A stretch of DNA of 64,000 bases, from assembly GCF_020217485.1 (NCBI RefSeq), contig NZ_JAEKMI010000023.1:1-64000 (forward strand). Direction: 5' to 3'. Under the pieces are notes generated by a model. It did no database searches, was not told the origin of the DNA, and was given only the letters and a program-made list of their open reading frames with translations. This document shows, piece by piece, positions 33,660 through 42,226 of the stretch. The stretch is from Mycobacterium sp. WUMAC-067 (lineage in GTDB: Bacteria > Actinomycetota > Actinomycetes > Mycobacteriales > Mycobacteriaceae). How positions within the stretch are numbered: position 1 is the first letter of the stretch; each line of letters opens with the position of its first letter. Made by a program: the position numbers and the translations under genes.

Positions 33660-34865
33660 TCAGCCGCCTGAGCCCGGGGCGGCCAGCCTTTCCGCGGCCT
33701 GACCGGCGCGCTCGCGTGCGGCCGTCACCTCCGGCGCCGTCGCCAAGGCCCGGAACCCGCGCCCGGAGACGCGCAGGTCGCTCTCCGGCACGCTCAGCGC
33801 GCCGACCAACGCGGCGGGGTCACGGGAATCGGCCGGGGCCGCGACGCGGGCGGCGGCCGGCGACACCATCATGGTGTCCACCGGCAGTCCCAGGATGGTG
33901 CGGGCCTGCAGCTCGAACGCCGAAAGGCGCTGGCTGCGCAGGGTCACCCAGGCGCTGTCGGCCGGGTGCGACGTGACGTCGGCGAAGTACACCTCGTCGC
34001 CGTTGACCATCAATTCGACCCCGAACACGCCGCGCCCGCCCAGCGCCTTGACGATCCGCGCGGCGATCGACCTCGCGGCGTCCGTCGCGGCCGCGCTCAT
34101 CTTCTGGGGCTGCCAGGATTCCAGGACCTGTCCGGCGGATCCGCGATGCCCGATGGGTGAGCAGAATTCGATCGCCGGCCCCGACGGGCCTTCGCTGCGC
34201 ACCGCCAGGAGGGTCACGTAGAACTCGACCTCGACCACGGTTTCGGCCAGCACCCGGGCGGCGGGCTGGTCGCCCACCGCGCGATGCCAGGCGGGAGCGA
34301 TGTCCTCGCGACGTGCCGCCACCGACTGTCGCTGCCCGGTCGGCCCGGCCGCCGGCTTGACCAGCAACGGATACCCCGCGTGCGCGCCGACCGCCTCGAG
34401 TTCGGCCAGCGACCCGACGAACCAGAACGGCGCGGTGGGCAGCCCCAGCTCGTCGGCGGCCAGCCGGCGCAGCCCTTCGCGGTCGGCGGTGAGCCGCACG
34501 GCGCGGGCGCTGGGCACCAGCCGGCTGCGGTTGCCGTCGAGCCCGTCGAGGGCCCTGGTGGCGACCGCGTCGGTGGTGGTGACGACGAGGTCGGGGTGCA
34601 GCCGCCCGATCGTCTGCGCCAGCTCGTCGGCGTCGGACATGTCGAACACCAGCGCCTGGTCGGCGACCCCGTGCGCGGGGGCGTGGGGGTGCCGGTCGGC
34701 GGCGATCACGCGGGCCCCGAGGCGTCCCAGGGCGATCGCCAGCTCCCGGCTGATCTCGTCCGATCCCAGCAGCAGCACCGTCGGGCGTGCGTCGGCGGGG
34801 GCTTGCGGGGGCACGACGAGCGCCGTCGTTTCGTCGTCTCGTCCGTCCGTCTCGCCGTCAGTCAC
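33660..34865 (-). CDS. purT: Formate-dependent GAR transformylase PurT
   Basis: 401 residues. ATP-grasp ligase making formylglycinamide ribonucleotide from GAR, formate and ATP. Seen: VLLLGSDEISRELAIALGRL, ADRHPHAPAHGVADQALVFD, YPLLVKPAAGPTGQRQSV (grasp lysine region), GVFGVELMVNGDEVYFADVT and SHPADSAWVTL. It has an acidic N-terminal extension (residues 1-25) not needed for the fold. Same strand and similar order as in M. tuberculosis, where purT lies near metZ. Confidence 0.93.
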   Translation of the reverse strand: MTDGETDGRDDETTALVVPPQAPADARPTVLLLGSDEISRELAIALGRLGARVIAADRHPHAPAHGVADQALVFDMSDADELAQTIGRLHPDLVVTTTDAVATRALDGLDGNRSRLVPSARAVRLTADREGLRRLAADELGLPTAPFWFVGSLAELEAVGAHAGYPLLVKPAAGPTGQRQSVAARREDIAPAWHRAVGDQPAARVLAETVVEVEFYVTLLAVRSEGPSGPAIEFCSPIGHRGSAGQVLESWQPQKMSAAATDAARSIAARIVKALGGRGVFGVELMVNGDEVYFADVTSHPADSAWVTLRSQRLSAFELQARTILGLPVDTMMVSPAAARVAAPADSRDPAALVGALSVPESDLRVSGRGFRALATAPEVTAARERAGQAAERLAAPGSGG

Positions 34866-34926
34866 GGCTCAAGGATAGGTCGGGGCGAAGGGTGCGAGGC
34901 CGTGCTCGCGCTTGACTAGGGCTGAT

Positions 34927-35574
34927 TCAGGGCTGGCCGGGAAGCAGCCGCACCATCAGACCGTTGCCCTCGGCCAACACGGTCTGGTCGCCGTCGACCA
35001 ATTCGGCGGAGACGAACGCCTTGCGGCCCTCGGTGCCGGTGACCCGGCCACGCACCAGCAACGGGACGTCGATCGGGGTGACCTTGCGGTAGTCGACGTG
35101 CAGGAACGCCGTGCGGCTGATGGGCCGGTTGGCGGCATGGGAGATCATGCCGAACATGTGGTCGAACAGCAGCGGCAGCACCCCGCCGTGCACCGCGTGG
35201 TTGCCGCCGACGTGGAACCGGCTGAAGTGACCGGTCATTTCGACACCCTCGGGGTCGTACCGCGTCAGGACCCACGGCGGCAGCAGCAGGCTGCCCATGC
35301 CGGGCAGGTCGGGGGTGCGGCCCGCGGGCGCCTGGCCCTCGACCTCGGCCTCAAACGGCCCCAGCAGCTCGGTCAGCGCCGCGACTCGATCCGCGGCGTC
35401 ATCCCAGACATCGTCACCCGGGTCGGCCGACACGGCGAGGTCCTGCAGCCGGCGCATCGAGGCGACGAACCGGGCGAAGCCGGGGCCGGGGCTGGCCGGG
35501 CCGTACTCCGGGAAGCCGCCGTGGTGTTCGTATTCGGGATCGAGGTCAATCGGGTTGGCTTCCGCATCCGTCAC
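34927..35574 (-). CDS. PaaI/THEM4-like hotdog thioesterase
   Basis: 215 residues from a GTG that overlaps the purA stop (GTGA). A 100-residue N-terminal part with YEHHGGFPEYGPASP is followed by a hotdog domain: HVGGNHAVHGGVLPLLFDHM (catalytic HGG motif), AFLHVDYRKVTPIDVPL and GRKAFVSAELVDGDQTVLAEGNGL. Probably an acyl-CoA thioesterase; substrate unknown. Matches remembered Rv0356c downstream of purA. The open frame running upstream through purA is spurious. Confidence 0.9.
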   Translation of the reverse strand: MTDAEANPIDLDPEYEHHGGFPEYGPASPGPGFARFVASMRRLQDLAVSADPGDDVWDDAADRVAALTELLGPFEAEVEGQAPAGRTPDLPGMGSLLLPPWVLTRYDPEGVEMTGHFSRFHVGGNHAVHGGVLPLLFDHMFGMISHAANRPISRTAFLHVDYRKVTPIDVPLLVRGRVTGTEGRKAFVSAELVDGDQTVLAEGNGLMVRLLPGQP

Positions 35575-36869
35575 GGGCGGGCCGCCAGGACGTCGCGGCG
35601 CACAATCGTCTGTTCGCGGCCGGGGCCCACCCCGATGCACGAAACATGAGCTCCCGCAAGCTCTTCGAGGCGAAGCACGTAGTCGCGCGCCTTGGCCGGC
35701 AGGTCGTCGAACTCCCGGGCGTGCGAGATGTCCTCCCACCAGCCGGGCAGCTCCTCGTAGATCGGCTCCGCGCGGCCGAGATCGCTTTGGGTCATCGGCA
35801 TCTCGTGAATGCGGGCCCCGTCGATCCGGTAGCCGACACACACCGGAACGGTCTCGAGGCTGGACAGCACGTCGAGCTTGGTCAAAAAGTAGTCGGTGAT
35901 GCCGTTGACCCGGGTGGCGTAGCGGGCGATGACGGCGTCGAACCAGCCGCATCGCCGGCGCCGGCCGGTGGTGACGCCGAATTCGCCCCCGGTCTTGGAC
36001 AGGTATTCGCCGTTCTCGTCGAACAGCTCGGTGGGGAATGGGCCGGAGCCCACGCGGGTCGTGTAGGCCTTGAGGATTCCCAGCACCGTGGTGATCCGGG
36101 TGGGCCCGATCCCCGAACCGACCGCCGCCCCGCCCGCCGTCGGATTCGACGACGTCACATAGGGATACGTGCCGTGGTCGACGTCGAGCAGGGTGCCTTG
36201 CGAGCCCTCCAGCAACACGGTTTCGCCGGACTCCAGCGCGGTGTTGAGCAGCAGCCGGGTATCGGCGATGCGGTGGGCGAAACCCTGCGCCTGCTCCAGC
36301 AGGGCCTCGACCACCTGGTGCGGGTCGAGCGCCTTGCGGTTGTAGATCTTGACCAAGATCTGGTTCTTCAGTTCCAGCGCGGCCTCGACCTTGTGCGTCA
36401 ACACCTCCCGGTCGAGCACGTCGGCGACGCGGATTCCGATCCGGGCGATCTTGTCCTGGTAGCAGGGCCCGATGCCGCGGCCGGTGGTGCCGATCTTCTT
36501 GTTGCCCATGTAGCGCTCGGTGACCTTGTCGATGGCCACGTGGTAGGGCAACAGCAGGTGCGCGTCGGCAGAGATCAGCAGCCTGGAGGTGTCGACACCG
36601 CGGTCTTCGAGGCCTTTGAGCTCGTCGAGCAGCACCGCGGGGTCGATCACCACGCCGTTGCCGATGACGTTGGTGACGCCGGGCGTGAGCACCCCCGACG
36701 GGATCAGGTGCAGGGCGAAGTTCTCCCCGCTCGGCAGGACGACGGTGTGCCCGGCGTTGTTGCCCCCCTGGTAGCGCACCACCCACTGAACCCGCCCGCC
36801 GAGCAGGTCGGTGGCCTTACCTTTGCCCTCGTCACCCCACTGGGCGCCGATGAGGACGATTGCCGGCAT
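35571..36869 (-). CDS. purA: Adenylosuccinate synthetase PurA
   Basis: 432 residues, typical length. It makes adenylosuccinate from IMP, aspartate and GTP. Phosphate loop with catalytic Asp13 (QWGDEGKGK), His41 in GGNNAGHT, KIGTTGRGIGPCYQDK, LLEGSQGTLLDVDHGTYPYVTSSN, and RRRRCGWFD. A 4-nt overlap with the downstream thioesterase gene implies one transcript. The 36870-37132 gap upstream shows no gene. Confidence 0.97.
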   Translation of the reverse strand: MPAIVLIGAQWGDEGKGKATDLLGGRVQWVVRYQGGNNAGHTVVLPSGENFALHLIPSGVLTPGVTNVIGNGVVIDPAVLLDELKGLEDRGVDTSRLLISADAHLLLPYHVAIDKVTERYMGNKKIGTTGRGIGPCYQDKIARIGIRVADVLDREVLTHKVEAALELKNQILVKIYNRKALDPHQVVEALLEQAQGFAHRIADTRLLLNTALESGETVLLEGSQGTLLDVDHGTYPYVTSSNPTAGGAAVGSGIGPTRITTVLGILKAYTTRVGSGPFPTELFDENGEYLSKTGGEFGVTTGRRRRCGWFDAVIARYATRVNGITDYFLTKLDVLSSLETVPVCVGYRIDGARIHEMPMTQSDLGRAEPIYEELPGWWEDISHAREFDDLPAKARDYVLRLEELAGAHVSCIGVGPGREQTIVRRDVLAARP

Positions 36870-37132
36870 GAGTTTGCTCCCGCCTGCTTACTGTGGTTCT
36901 GCTGGCAAGACGCCAGATCTTGCACCGCTGCAACGGTTTTCGGCATCGCCGGCGGGCTGGTAGTGCCGTCGGGGGACGGCGCCTCGGTTAGCCGCGTCGG
37001 GACCGTGCGCGTTGCTCCACGCGTCTTTGCTTGCCGCGCTCACGTGGCGATCCTAAACGTCGGGTAACGACGGCCTTGCCGCAAGGCCCGTTGATCCCGG
37101 CTCGTGTCGCGCGACGCGCCGGTGTGCGGTGG

Positions 37133-38074
37133 TCAGGGGCTTGCCGTCGACGCCGGCTTCGCCGCGCACACGCCGTTGCGGGTCGGCGCGTCCAGCATCA
37201 GGCAGAGGCCGTTCGTGTCGCGGTTGGGCCGTTTGGCCGCCCAACCGGACCACGCCGGTTTGCCGTTCCAGCTGACCAGCGTCCAGCCATCGTGGGGATT
37301 GCCCTGGATCTCGACGATGCCGGTGTTGGGCAGCGGGTCGAAAAGCAGGAGCAACTGTTCGGGGTTTCTGACGCTCGTCATCGTCCCGATACCGATGTCG
37401 AATTCGCTGGAGAACGCGACCTCTCTGATCCTGCCGTCGGACGCGCGGACCGGGTTGGCCAGCGCGCTGTCGTACATCGTTCCGAGCATGTCGTTGAAGC
37501 GGCCGACGTTGGTCGCGGCGTTGCCGTAGACCGTTTGCAGCGCGCCGTTGAAACGCTTGTGGAACTCGTACCCGTTCGGGTCGGCGGAGCCGGGAGCCAG
37601 CATCGGGACGATGCGCAGCCCGAGCAGCCACGCGACGGGGGCCAGCAGGTATGCCAGCCCGGCGAGGCTGATCTGCGGCATGCCGTTGAAAACGCCGGCG
37701 TCGATCTCATTGAGCCCGGGCAGCACCTGCACGTTGGTTCCCAACGCGGCGGCCAAGGGCGCCGCGGTCTGCTGCGTCCTGACCAACTGCGACGCGAAGA
37801 TCGCGGCCACCGGGCCCTTCGTCACAAGCACGTTGGCGACGTTTTGCGCCTGTTGTTGGCCGAGCGCGGTGAGCGAAGCCCCGGGCACCGCCGTGTCGAT
37901 CAGTTTCTCCGCGTTGGCCACCGACTGCCCGTGGCGCACCAAGTCGATCACGATCGATTCGTCGGCCGAGGCCCTCGCCGATCCGAGGCACAGCAGGATG
38001 GCCGAAAGCAGCACGGCGCCAACGCGGCAGAGGTACGTCGTCAGCAACGGAGGCGGGTAGGGCCGGCGCCACAC
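37133..38074 (-). CDS. Secreted histidine-phosphatase (phosphoglycerate-mutase-like) protein
   Basis: About 313 residues from the GTG at 38074, chosen because it gives a normal signal peptide (WRRPYPPPLLTTYLCRVGAV, then hydrophobic core and ASA cleavage). The open frame continues to an ATG at 38248 with non-coding character; a TTG at 38047 is also possible. The histidine-phosphatase motif IDLVRHGQSVANAE has the catalytic His, with SQLVRTQQTAAPLA, LNEIDAG and a later FSSEFDIG. The substrate outside the membrane is unknown. C-terminal Cys pair in NGLCLM and NGVCAA. Confidence 0.83.
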   Translation of the reverse strand: MWRRPYPPPLLTTYLCRVGAVLLSAILLCLGSARASADESIVIDLVRHGQSVANAEKLIDTAVPGASLTALGQQQAQNVANVLVTKGPVAAIFASQLVRTQQTAAPLAAALGTNVQVLPGLNEIDAGVFNGMPQISLAGLAYLLAPVAWLLGLRIVPMLAPGSADPNGYEFHKRFNGALQTVYGNAATNVGRFNDMLGTMYDSALANPVRASDGRIREVAFSSEFDIGIGTMTSVRNPEQLLLLFDPLPNTGIVEIQGNPHDGWTLVSWNGKPAWSGWAAKRPNRDTNGLCLMLDAPTRNGVCAAKPASTASP

Positions 38075-38332
38075 GCGAACGGCGCGGGGCGCGAGGCTGA
38101 GAAGATGGCGGTGAGTCGGCGAATGGTCGTTCTCCGTTCTCTCAACCACTCGTTGGCGGGATTCCGCGCAACAACGGCTGTTTGGCAGGAGTAAAGTATC
38201 CGGTTGTTTCCTGGCGGCGCGGCAACAACTTTCGCAGTCCGACACCATGTTGTGACTGTGTCGTTATGGCCCATTGATCGGACCAGAGCCGTTGGAAGTC
38301 AAAAAGATTGGGCGATCTTGATTGGATAGCTT

Positions 38333-38980
38333 GTGACGCAAGACGATCGGGCCGCCACGGTTCTGCTGTTCGCCCAAGGCCGAACCCACGGCCCGTTGCG
38401 GAGCGTGCGCGTCCACCGGGTCGCCGGCGAGCCCGATATCGACGCCGCGATAGGCGCCTCCCGGCGGCTGATCGTGGTGGGCGCCGATGCCGACCTGGCC
38501 GCCGTGCTGACCCGGCTGCTGCGCGCGGAGCGGCTCGACGTCGAGGTGGCCTACGTGGCGCGCCGGCGCACCCGGGCCACGCGGATCTATCGCCTGCCCA
38601 CCGGGCGTCGGGCGGCGCGCCGGGCCGTCCGCGGTTCCGCGCAGCGGGTGACCCTGATCCGCGACGAGACCGGCTCGGTGATCGTCGGGCGCGCGGCCTG
38701 GCTGCCGCCGGATGGTGAGCCGGTCATCCACGGCGAGGCGGTCGTCGACGACACCACGTTGTTCGACGGCGACGCCGCCGCCGTGTACGTCGAGCCGACG
38801 CTCGCCATGCCCGGCCTGCGGGCCACGCTCAAGGGCGGCTGGCGCCGGTGGGTCACCGGCCGCGCGGCCCAACTCGGCAGCACGGGCGTCGTCGTGGCGC
38901 GCGACGGGGTCCCCGCGCCCCGCCCCGGCCGCCGCTCGGCGTTCTACCGCAACATCGAGGGCTGGCTGCTGGTCCGATAG
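38333..38980 (+). CDS. Conserved actinobacterial protein (Rv0358-like)
   Basis: 215 residues from a GTG start. No signal peptide or membrane segment. Features seen: repeated Arg-rich region (ARRRTRATRIYRLPTGRRAA), and HGEAVVDDTTLFDGDAAAVY and a C-terminal SAFYRNIEGWLLVR. I do not recognise a catalytic motif; the pattern recalls diacylglycerol-kinase-related or nucleotide-binding folds but this is weak. It lies 9 nt before the intramembrane protease gene, the order remembered for Rv0358-Rv0359, suggesting co-expression. Confidence 0.83.
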   Translation: MTQDDRAATVLLFAQGRTHGPLRSVRVHRVAGEPDIDAAIGASRRLIVVGADADLAAVLTRLLRAERLDVEVAYVARRRTRATRIYRLPTGRRAARRAVRGSAQRVTLIRDETGSVIVGRAAWLPPDGEPVIHGEAVVDDTTLFDGDAAAVYVEPTLAMPGLRATLKGGWRRWVTGRAAQLGSTGVVVARDGVPAPRPGRRSAFYRNIEGWLLVR

Positions 38981-38989
38981 TTTCGTCGG

Positions 38990-39772
38990 GTGAGCTTCCC
39001 CGCCCCGCAACGCGAATCGGTACGGCCCAGCCCGATCTTTTTGGCGCTGCTCGGGTTGACGGCGGTCGGCGGCGCGCTGGCCTGGCAGGCCGGGTACACC
39101 GCGCGGCCGCTGGCCTATGTCGGGGTGTTCATCTTCGTGATCGCCGGCTGGCTGGTGTCGCTGTGCCTACACGAATTCGGGCACGCGCTGACCGCGTGGC
39201 GATTCGGCGACCACGATGCGGCCGTGCGCGGGTACCTGACGCTGGACCCGCGCCGCTACACGCATCCGGCGCTGTCGCTCGTGCTGCCGTTGGTGATCGT
39301 CGCGCTGGGCGGCATCGGCCTGCCCGGGGCGGCGGTCTACGTGCGGACGTGGTTCATGACGCCGGCCCGTCGCACGATGGTCAGCCTGGCCGGCCCCGCG
39401 GTCAACCTCGTGCTGGCGGCGCTGCTGCTGGCGCTGACCCGGTTGTTCTTCGACCCGACGCACGTGGTGCTGTGGGCCGCAGTGGCGTTCCTGGGCTTCC
39501 TTCAGCTCACCGCGGTCGTGCTGAACCTGCTGCCCATCCCGGGGCTGGACGGCTACGACGCCCTGGAACCGCATCTGAGCCCCCAGACACAGCACGCGCT
39601 GGCGCCGGCCAAGCAGTGGGGCTTCGTCATCCTGCTGTTTCTGCTCCTGGCGCCGGTGCTCAACCACTGGTTCTTCGGGGTCGTGTTGTCGTTGTTCGAC
39701 CTGTCCGGTGTGCCGGAGGTGTTGGTGAGCTGGGGCAACGGCCTGACCCGCTTCTGGAGCCGCTGGTTCTGA
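38990..39772 (+). CDS. rip2: Site-2 protease family membrane metalloprotease Rip2
   Basis: 260 residues with about six hydrophobic segments. Zinc-protease motif HEFGH (His61, Glu62, His65) in the second helix and the distal NLLPIPGLDGYD motif (third ligand Asp). No PDZ domain. Site-2 proteases cut substrates within the membrane, for example anti-sigma factors. The name follows M. tuberculosis Rv0359 by position; the substrate is unknown. Confidence 0.88.
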   Translation: MSFPAPQRESVRPSPIFLALLGLTAVGGALAWQAGYTARPLAYVGVFIFVIAGWLVSLCLHEFGHALTAWRFGDHDAAVRGYLTLDPRRYTHPALSLVLPLVIVALGGIGLPGAAVYVRTWFMTPARRTMVSLAGPAVNLVLAALLLALTRLFFDPTHVVLWAAVAFLGFLQLTAVVLNLLPIPGLDGYDALEPHLSPQTQHALAPAKQWGFVILLFLLLAPVLNHWFFGVVLSLFDLSGVPEVLVSWGNGLTRFWSRWF

Positions 39773-39780
39773 CCCTTGCC

Positions 39781-39804
39781 ATATATGCGTCGTCACGCAT
39801 ATAT
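39781..39804. promoter_or_regulatory. Perfect palindrome in front of the metal exporter: candidate operator
   Basis: ATATATGCGT and ACGCATATAT are perfect 10-nt inverted arms separated by CGTC. It ends 8 nt before the ATG of the CDF gene at 39813, so it could overlap the transcription start or ribosome site. Its AT-rich arms resemble the style of ArsR/SmtB-type metal-regulator operators. Confidence 0.65.
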
Positions 39805-39812
39805 TCCGGGGC

Positions 39813-40709
39813 ATGGGCGCCGGCCACAACCACACCCCGACCGGGACGGACGACTCTCGGCTGATCCCGCGCATGGTCATGGCCGCCGCCATTCTGGCCG
39901 CCTTCTTCGTCGTGGAGCTGGCCACCTCGTTGCTGATCAACTCGATCGCGCTGCTGGCCGACGCCGGCCACATGCTGACCGACGTCGTCGCCGTCTTCAT
40001 GGGGCTGGCCGCCGTCACGCTGGCCCGGCGCGGCAGCTCGTCACCGGCGCGCACGTACGGCTGGCATCGCGCCGAGGTATTCACCGCCGTCGCCAACGCG
40101 GGGCTGCTGATCGGGGTGGCGACGTTCATCCTCTACGAGGCCGTCCAGCGGCTCAGCGAGGCGCCCGCCATCCCCGGCGCGCCGATGATCGTCGTCGCGC
40201 TGGCCGGGCTGGCCGCCAACTTCGCCGTCGCGCTGCTGCTGCGATCCCACTCCTCGGGGAGCCTGGCGGTCAGAGGCGCCTACATGGAGGTCATCGCCGA
40301 CACCGTGGGCAGCCTGGGCGTGCTGATCGCCGGCGTGGTCACCGTGACGACGCACTGGCCCTACGCCGACGTCGTGGTCGCCGTGCTGGTCGCGCTGTGG
40401 GTGCTGCCCCGGGCGATCGCGCTCGCGCGCGACGCGCTGCGGATCCTTTCCGAATCGTCGCCGACCCACATCGACGTCGAGGAGCTGCGCCGCGCGCTCG
40501 GCGCCGTGGACGGTGTGACCGGGGTGCACGACCTGCACGTGTGGACGCTGTCGCCCGGCAAAGACATGTGCACGGCCCACCTGACCAGCACCGGGGACCC
40601 CGCCCAGGTTCTGCATGACGCGCGGGCGGTGTTATCGGCCCGCGGGCTGGAGCACGCCACGGTCCAGATCGACTGCCCCGACGACACCGATTGCTCGGAA
40701 AGCTTTTAA
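39813..40709 (+). CDS. Cation diffusion facilitator (Zn/Co/Ni-type exporter)
   Basis: 298 residues, about six membrane helices and a C-terminal cytoplasmic metal-binding domain (VHDLHVWTLSPGKDMCTAHL). A His-containing N-terminus (GAGHNHTP). Metal site in helix 2: Asp50, His53 and Asp57 (ADAGHMLTD). In helix 5 the usual HxxxD is EVIAD, with Glu in the His place. It exports divalent metal with proton antiport. Control by the palindrome just upstream is likely. Confidence 0.9.
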   Translation: MGAGHNHTPTGTDDSRLIPRMVMAAAILAAFFVVELATSLLINSIALLADAGHMLTDVVAVFMGLAAVTLARRGSSSPARTYGWHRAEVFTAVANAGLLIGVATFILYEAVQRLSEAPAIPGAPMIVVALAGLAANFAVALLLRSHSSGSLAVRGAYMEVIADTVGSLGVLIAGVVTVTTHWPYADVVVAVLVALWVLPRAIALARDALRILSESSPTHIDVEELRRALGAVDGVTGVHDLHVWTLSPGKDMCTAHLTSTGDPAQVLHDARAVLSARGLEHATVQIDCPDDTDCSESF

Positions 40710-40713
40710 AGCG

Positions 40714-41127
40714 TTACAGCCCAAGCGCCTTGCGCGCCTCGGGGTCGCAATCGTCGAGCAGGTCCAGGCACCGCGCGTACTCGTCGGTTTCGCCGATCGT
40801 GTCGGCGGCGCGCGCCAGCGCGGCCACACATCGCAGGAAGCCGCGGTTCGGCTCGTGCGAATACGGGACGGGGCCGAAGCCCTTCCAGCCGTTTCTGCGC
40901 AGCTGGTCCAGGCCGCGGTGATAGCCGGTGCGCGCGTACGCGTACGCGGTGATGGCCTGGTCGTCGGCCAGGGCCTGCTCGGCAAGCGCCGCCCAGGCCA
41001 CCGAGGCCGTCGGATGCGCGGCGGCGACGATGCCCGGCTTCTCACCGGCCAGCAGTTCCGCCTCGGTGTCGGGGTCTTCGGGCAGCAGGATCGGGTCGGG
41101 CCCCAGAAGATCCTTCATCGGCGTCAT
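40714..41127 (-). CDS. DUF3151 protein
   Basis: 137 residues from MTPMKDLLG (MKDLLG at 41118 is the alternative). Soluble, helical: AELLAGEKPGIVAAAHPTAS, AWAALAEQALADDQAITAYA, GYHRGLDQLRRNGWKGFGPV and FLRCVAALARAADTIGETDE. The repeating helical pattern looks TPR-like. Function unknown; widespread in actinobacteria and at this place in M. tuberculosis (Rv0360c). Convergent with the CDF gene, stops 4 nt apart. Confidence 0.87.
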   Translation of the reverse strand: MTPMKDLLGPDPILLPEDPDTEAELLAGEKPGIVAAAHPTASVAWAALAEQALADDQAITAYAYARTGYHRGLDQLRRNGWKGFGPVPYSHEPNRGFLRCVAALARAADTIGETDEYARCLDLLDDCDPEARKALGL

Positions 41128-41250
41128 GGCTCTATTCTGCAGCTCGCCCGTTTTGCCCGCAGGACGCACCTCGGCCATCGCCCCGGGCCCGGGCCTCGGT
41201 CGCTAAGCTCTGCAACTACCCCACTCGACAGCGGGAGGACAGTAGTACTC

Positions 41251-42144
41251 ATGCCCAACCCATCCGAGCCCGACCGCGGCGGCGCGCCGAAACGGCCCGG
41301 GTTCGACCCACGCGAGTCCCGCAGCGAACCGAACGACGAGTGGGGGGCCGAATCCGGCCGTGAAACCGGCACCGAAACCGGCTTTGAGACCGACGACGCC
41401 ACCGAGAGCGTGCCCCTGGTCCCCAACGACGCCGAGACCGAGACCGTGGTGATCAACAAACCCGATCCGCACAGCGGTCCCCAGGAAGTGCCCGACGCAC
41501 CCCAGCGCGAACGTCGCTTCACCGCGCCGGGCTTCGACGCCAAAGAAACCACGATCATCTCCACCACCCCGGAACCCGCCACCGAGGTCTTCGCCACGGC
41601 GCCGGGACCGGACGGCACCGCGCAGTTCGGCGGCCCACCCAAAGCCGCTGTCCCGCAATCCATCCCACCCCGGCTCGGCGCCAAGCTACGCACGTCCAGG
41701 CAATTCAACTGGGGCTGGATACTGGCGATCGTCGTGATCGTGCTGGCGCTGGCGGCGATCGCGATCCTGGGCACGGTGTTGCTCACCCGCGGCAAGCACA
41801 ACGGCGTTTCGCAGGAAGACCAGGTCCGGCACACCATCGGCAACTTCGACGTCGCGATTCAGCGGGGCGATCTGACCACGCTGCGCACCATCACCTGCGG
41901 CACCACCCGCGACGGCTACGCGGATTACGACGAACGCGCGTGGGACGAAACGTACCGGCGCGTCTCGGCGGCCAAGCAGTATCCGGTGATCGCCAGCATC
42001 GACCAGGTCGTCGTCAACGGCCAGCACGCCGAGGCCAACGTCACCACGTTCATGGCCTACGACCCGCAGGTGCGCTCCACCCGCAGCCTGGATCTGCAGT
42101 ACCGCGACGACCAGTGGAAGATCTGCCAGTCCGCCAGCGGCTAG
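41251..42144 (+). CDS. Single-pass membrane protein with extracellular NTF2/DUF4878-like domain
   Basis: 297 residues. A long acidic/Pro-rich cytoplasmic N-terminus (residues 1-150, including repeats ESGRETGTETGFETDDATES) precedes one helix (WGWILAIVVIVLALAAIAIL, about 154-178) and an extracellular domain of about 110 residues starting EDQVRHTIGNFDVAIQRGD, with two Cys (ITC, KIC). Such domains are NTF2-like and common in mycobacterial membrane proteins. Matches remembered Rv0361. No enzymatic motif seen. The mgtE gene expected next to it in M. tuberculosis is absent here. Confidence 0.87.
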   Translation: MPNPSEPDRGGAPKRPGFDPRESRSEPNDEWGAESGRETGTETGFETDDATESVPLVPNDAETETVVINKPDPHSGPQEVPDAPQRERRFTAPGFDAKETTIISTTPEPATEVFATAPGPDGTAQFGGPPKAAVPQSIPPRLGAKLRTSRQFNWGWILAIVVIVLALAAIAILGTVLLTRGKHNGVSQEDQVRHTIGNFDVAIQRGDLTTLRTITCGTTRDGYADYDERAWDETYRRVSAAKQYPVIASIDQVVVNGQHAEANVTTFMAYDPQVRSTRSLDLQYRDDQWKICQSASG

Positions 42145-42226
42145 CCCGCCCCTGCCCGCCGAACGTGGAGTTGTTGTGCGAAATGGGGCGGCGGTTTCCA
42201 GCCCCAGAAGTCGACGCTCGACGGGG

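Noticed and set aside
34927..36786. A 619-codon minus-strand frame joining the thioesterase to upstream sequence
   Set aside because: The upstream part is the shifted frame of purA; the true thioesterase starts at the GTG at 35574 that overlaps the purA stop.
38075..38248. Longer start for the secreted histidine phosphatase
   Set aside because: The extra 58 residues look non-coding and would hide the signal peptide; uncertain, so the start is flagged.
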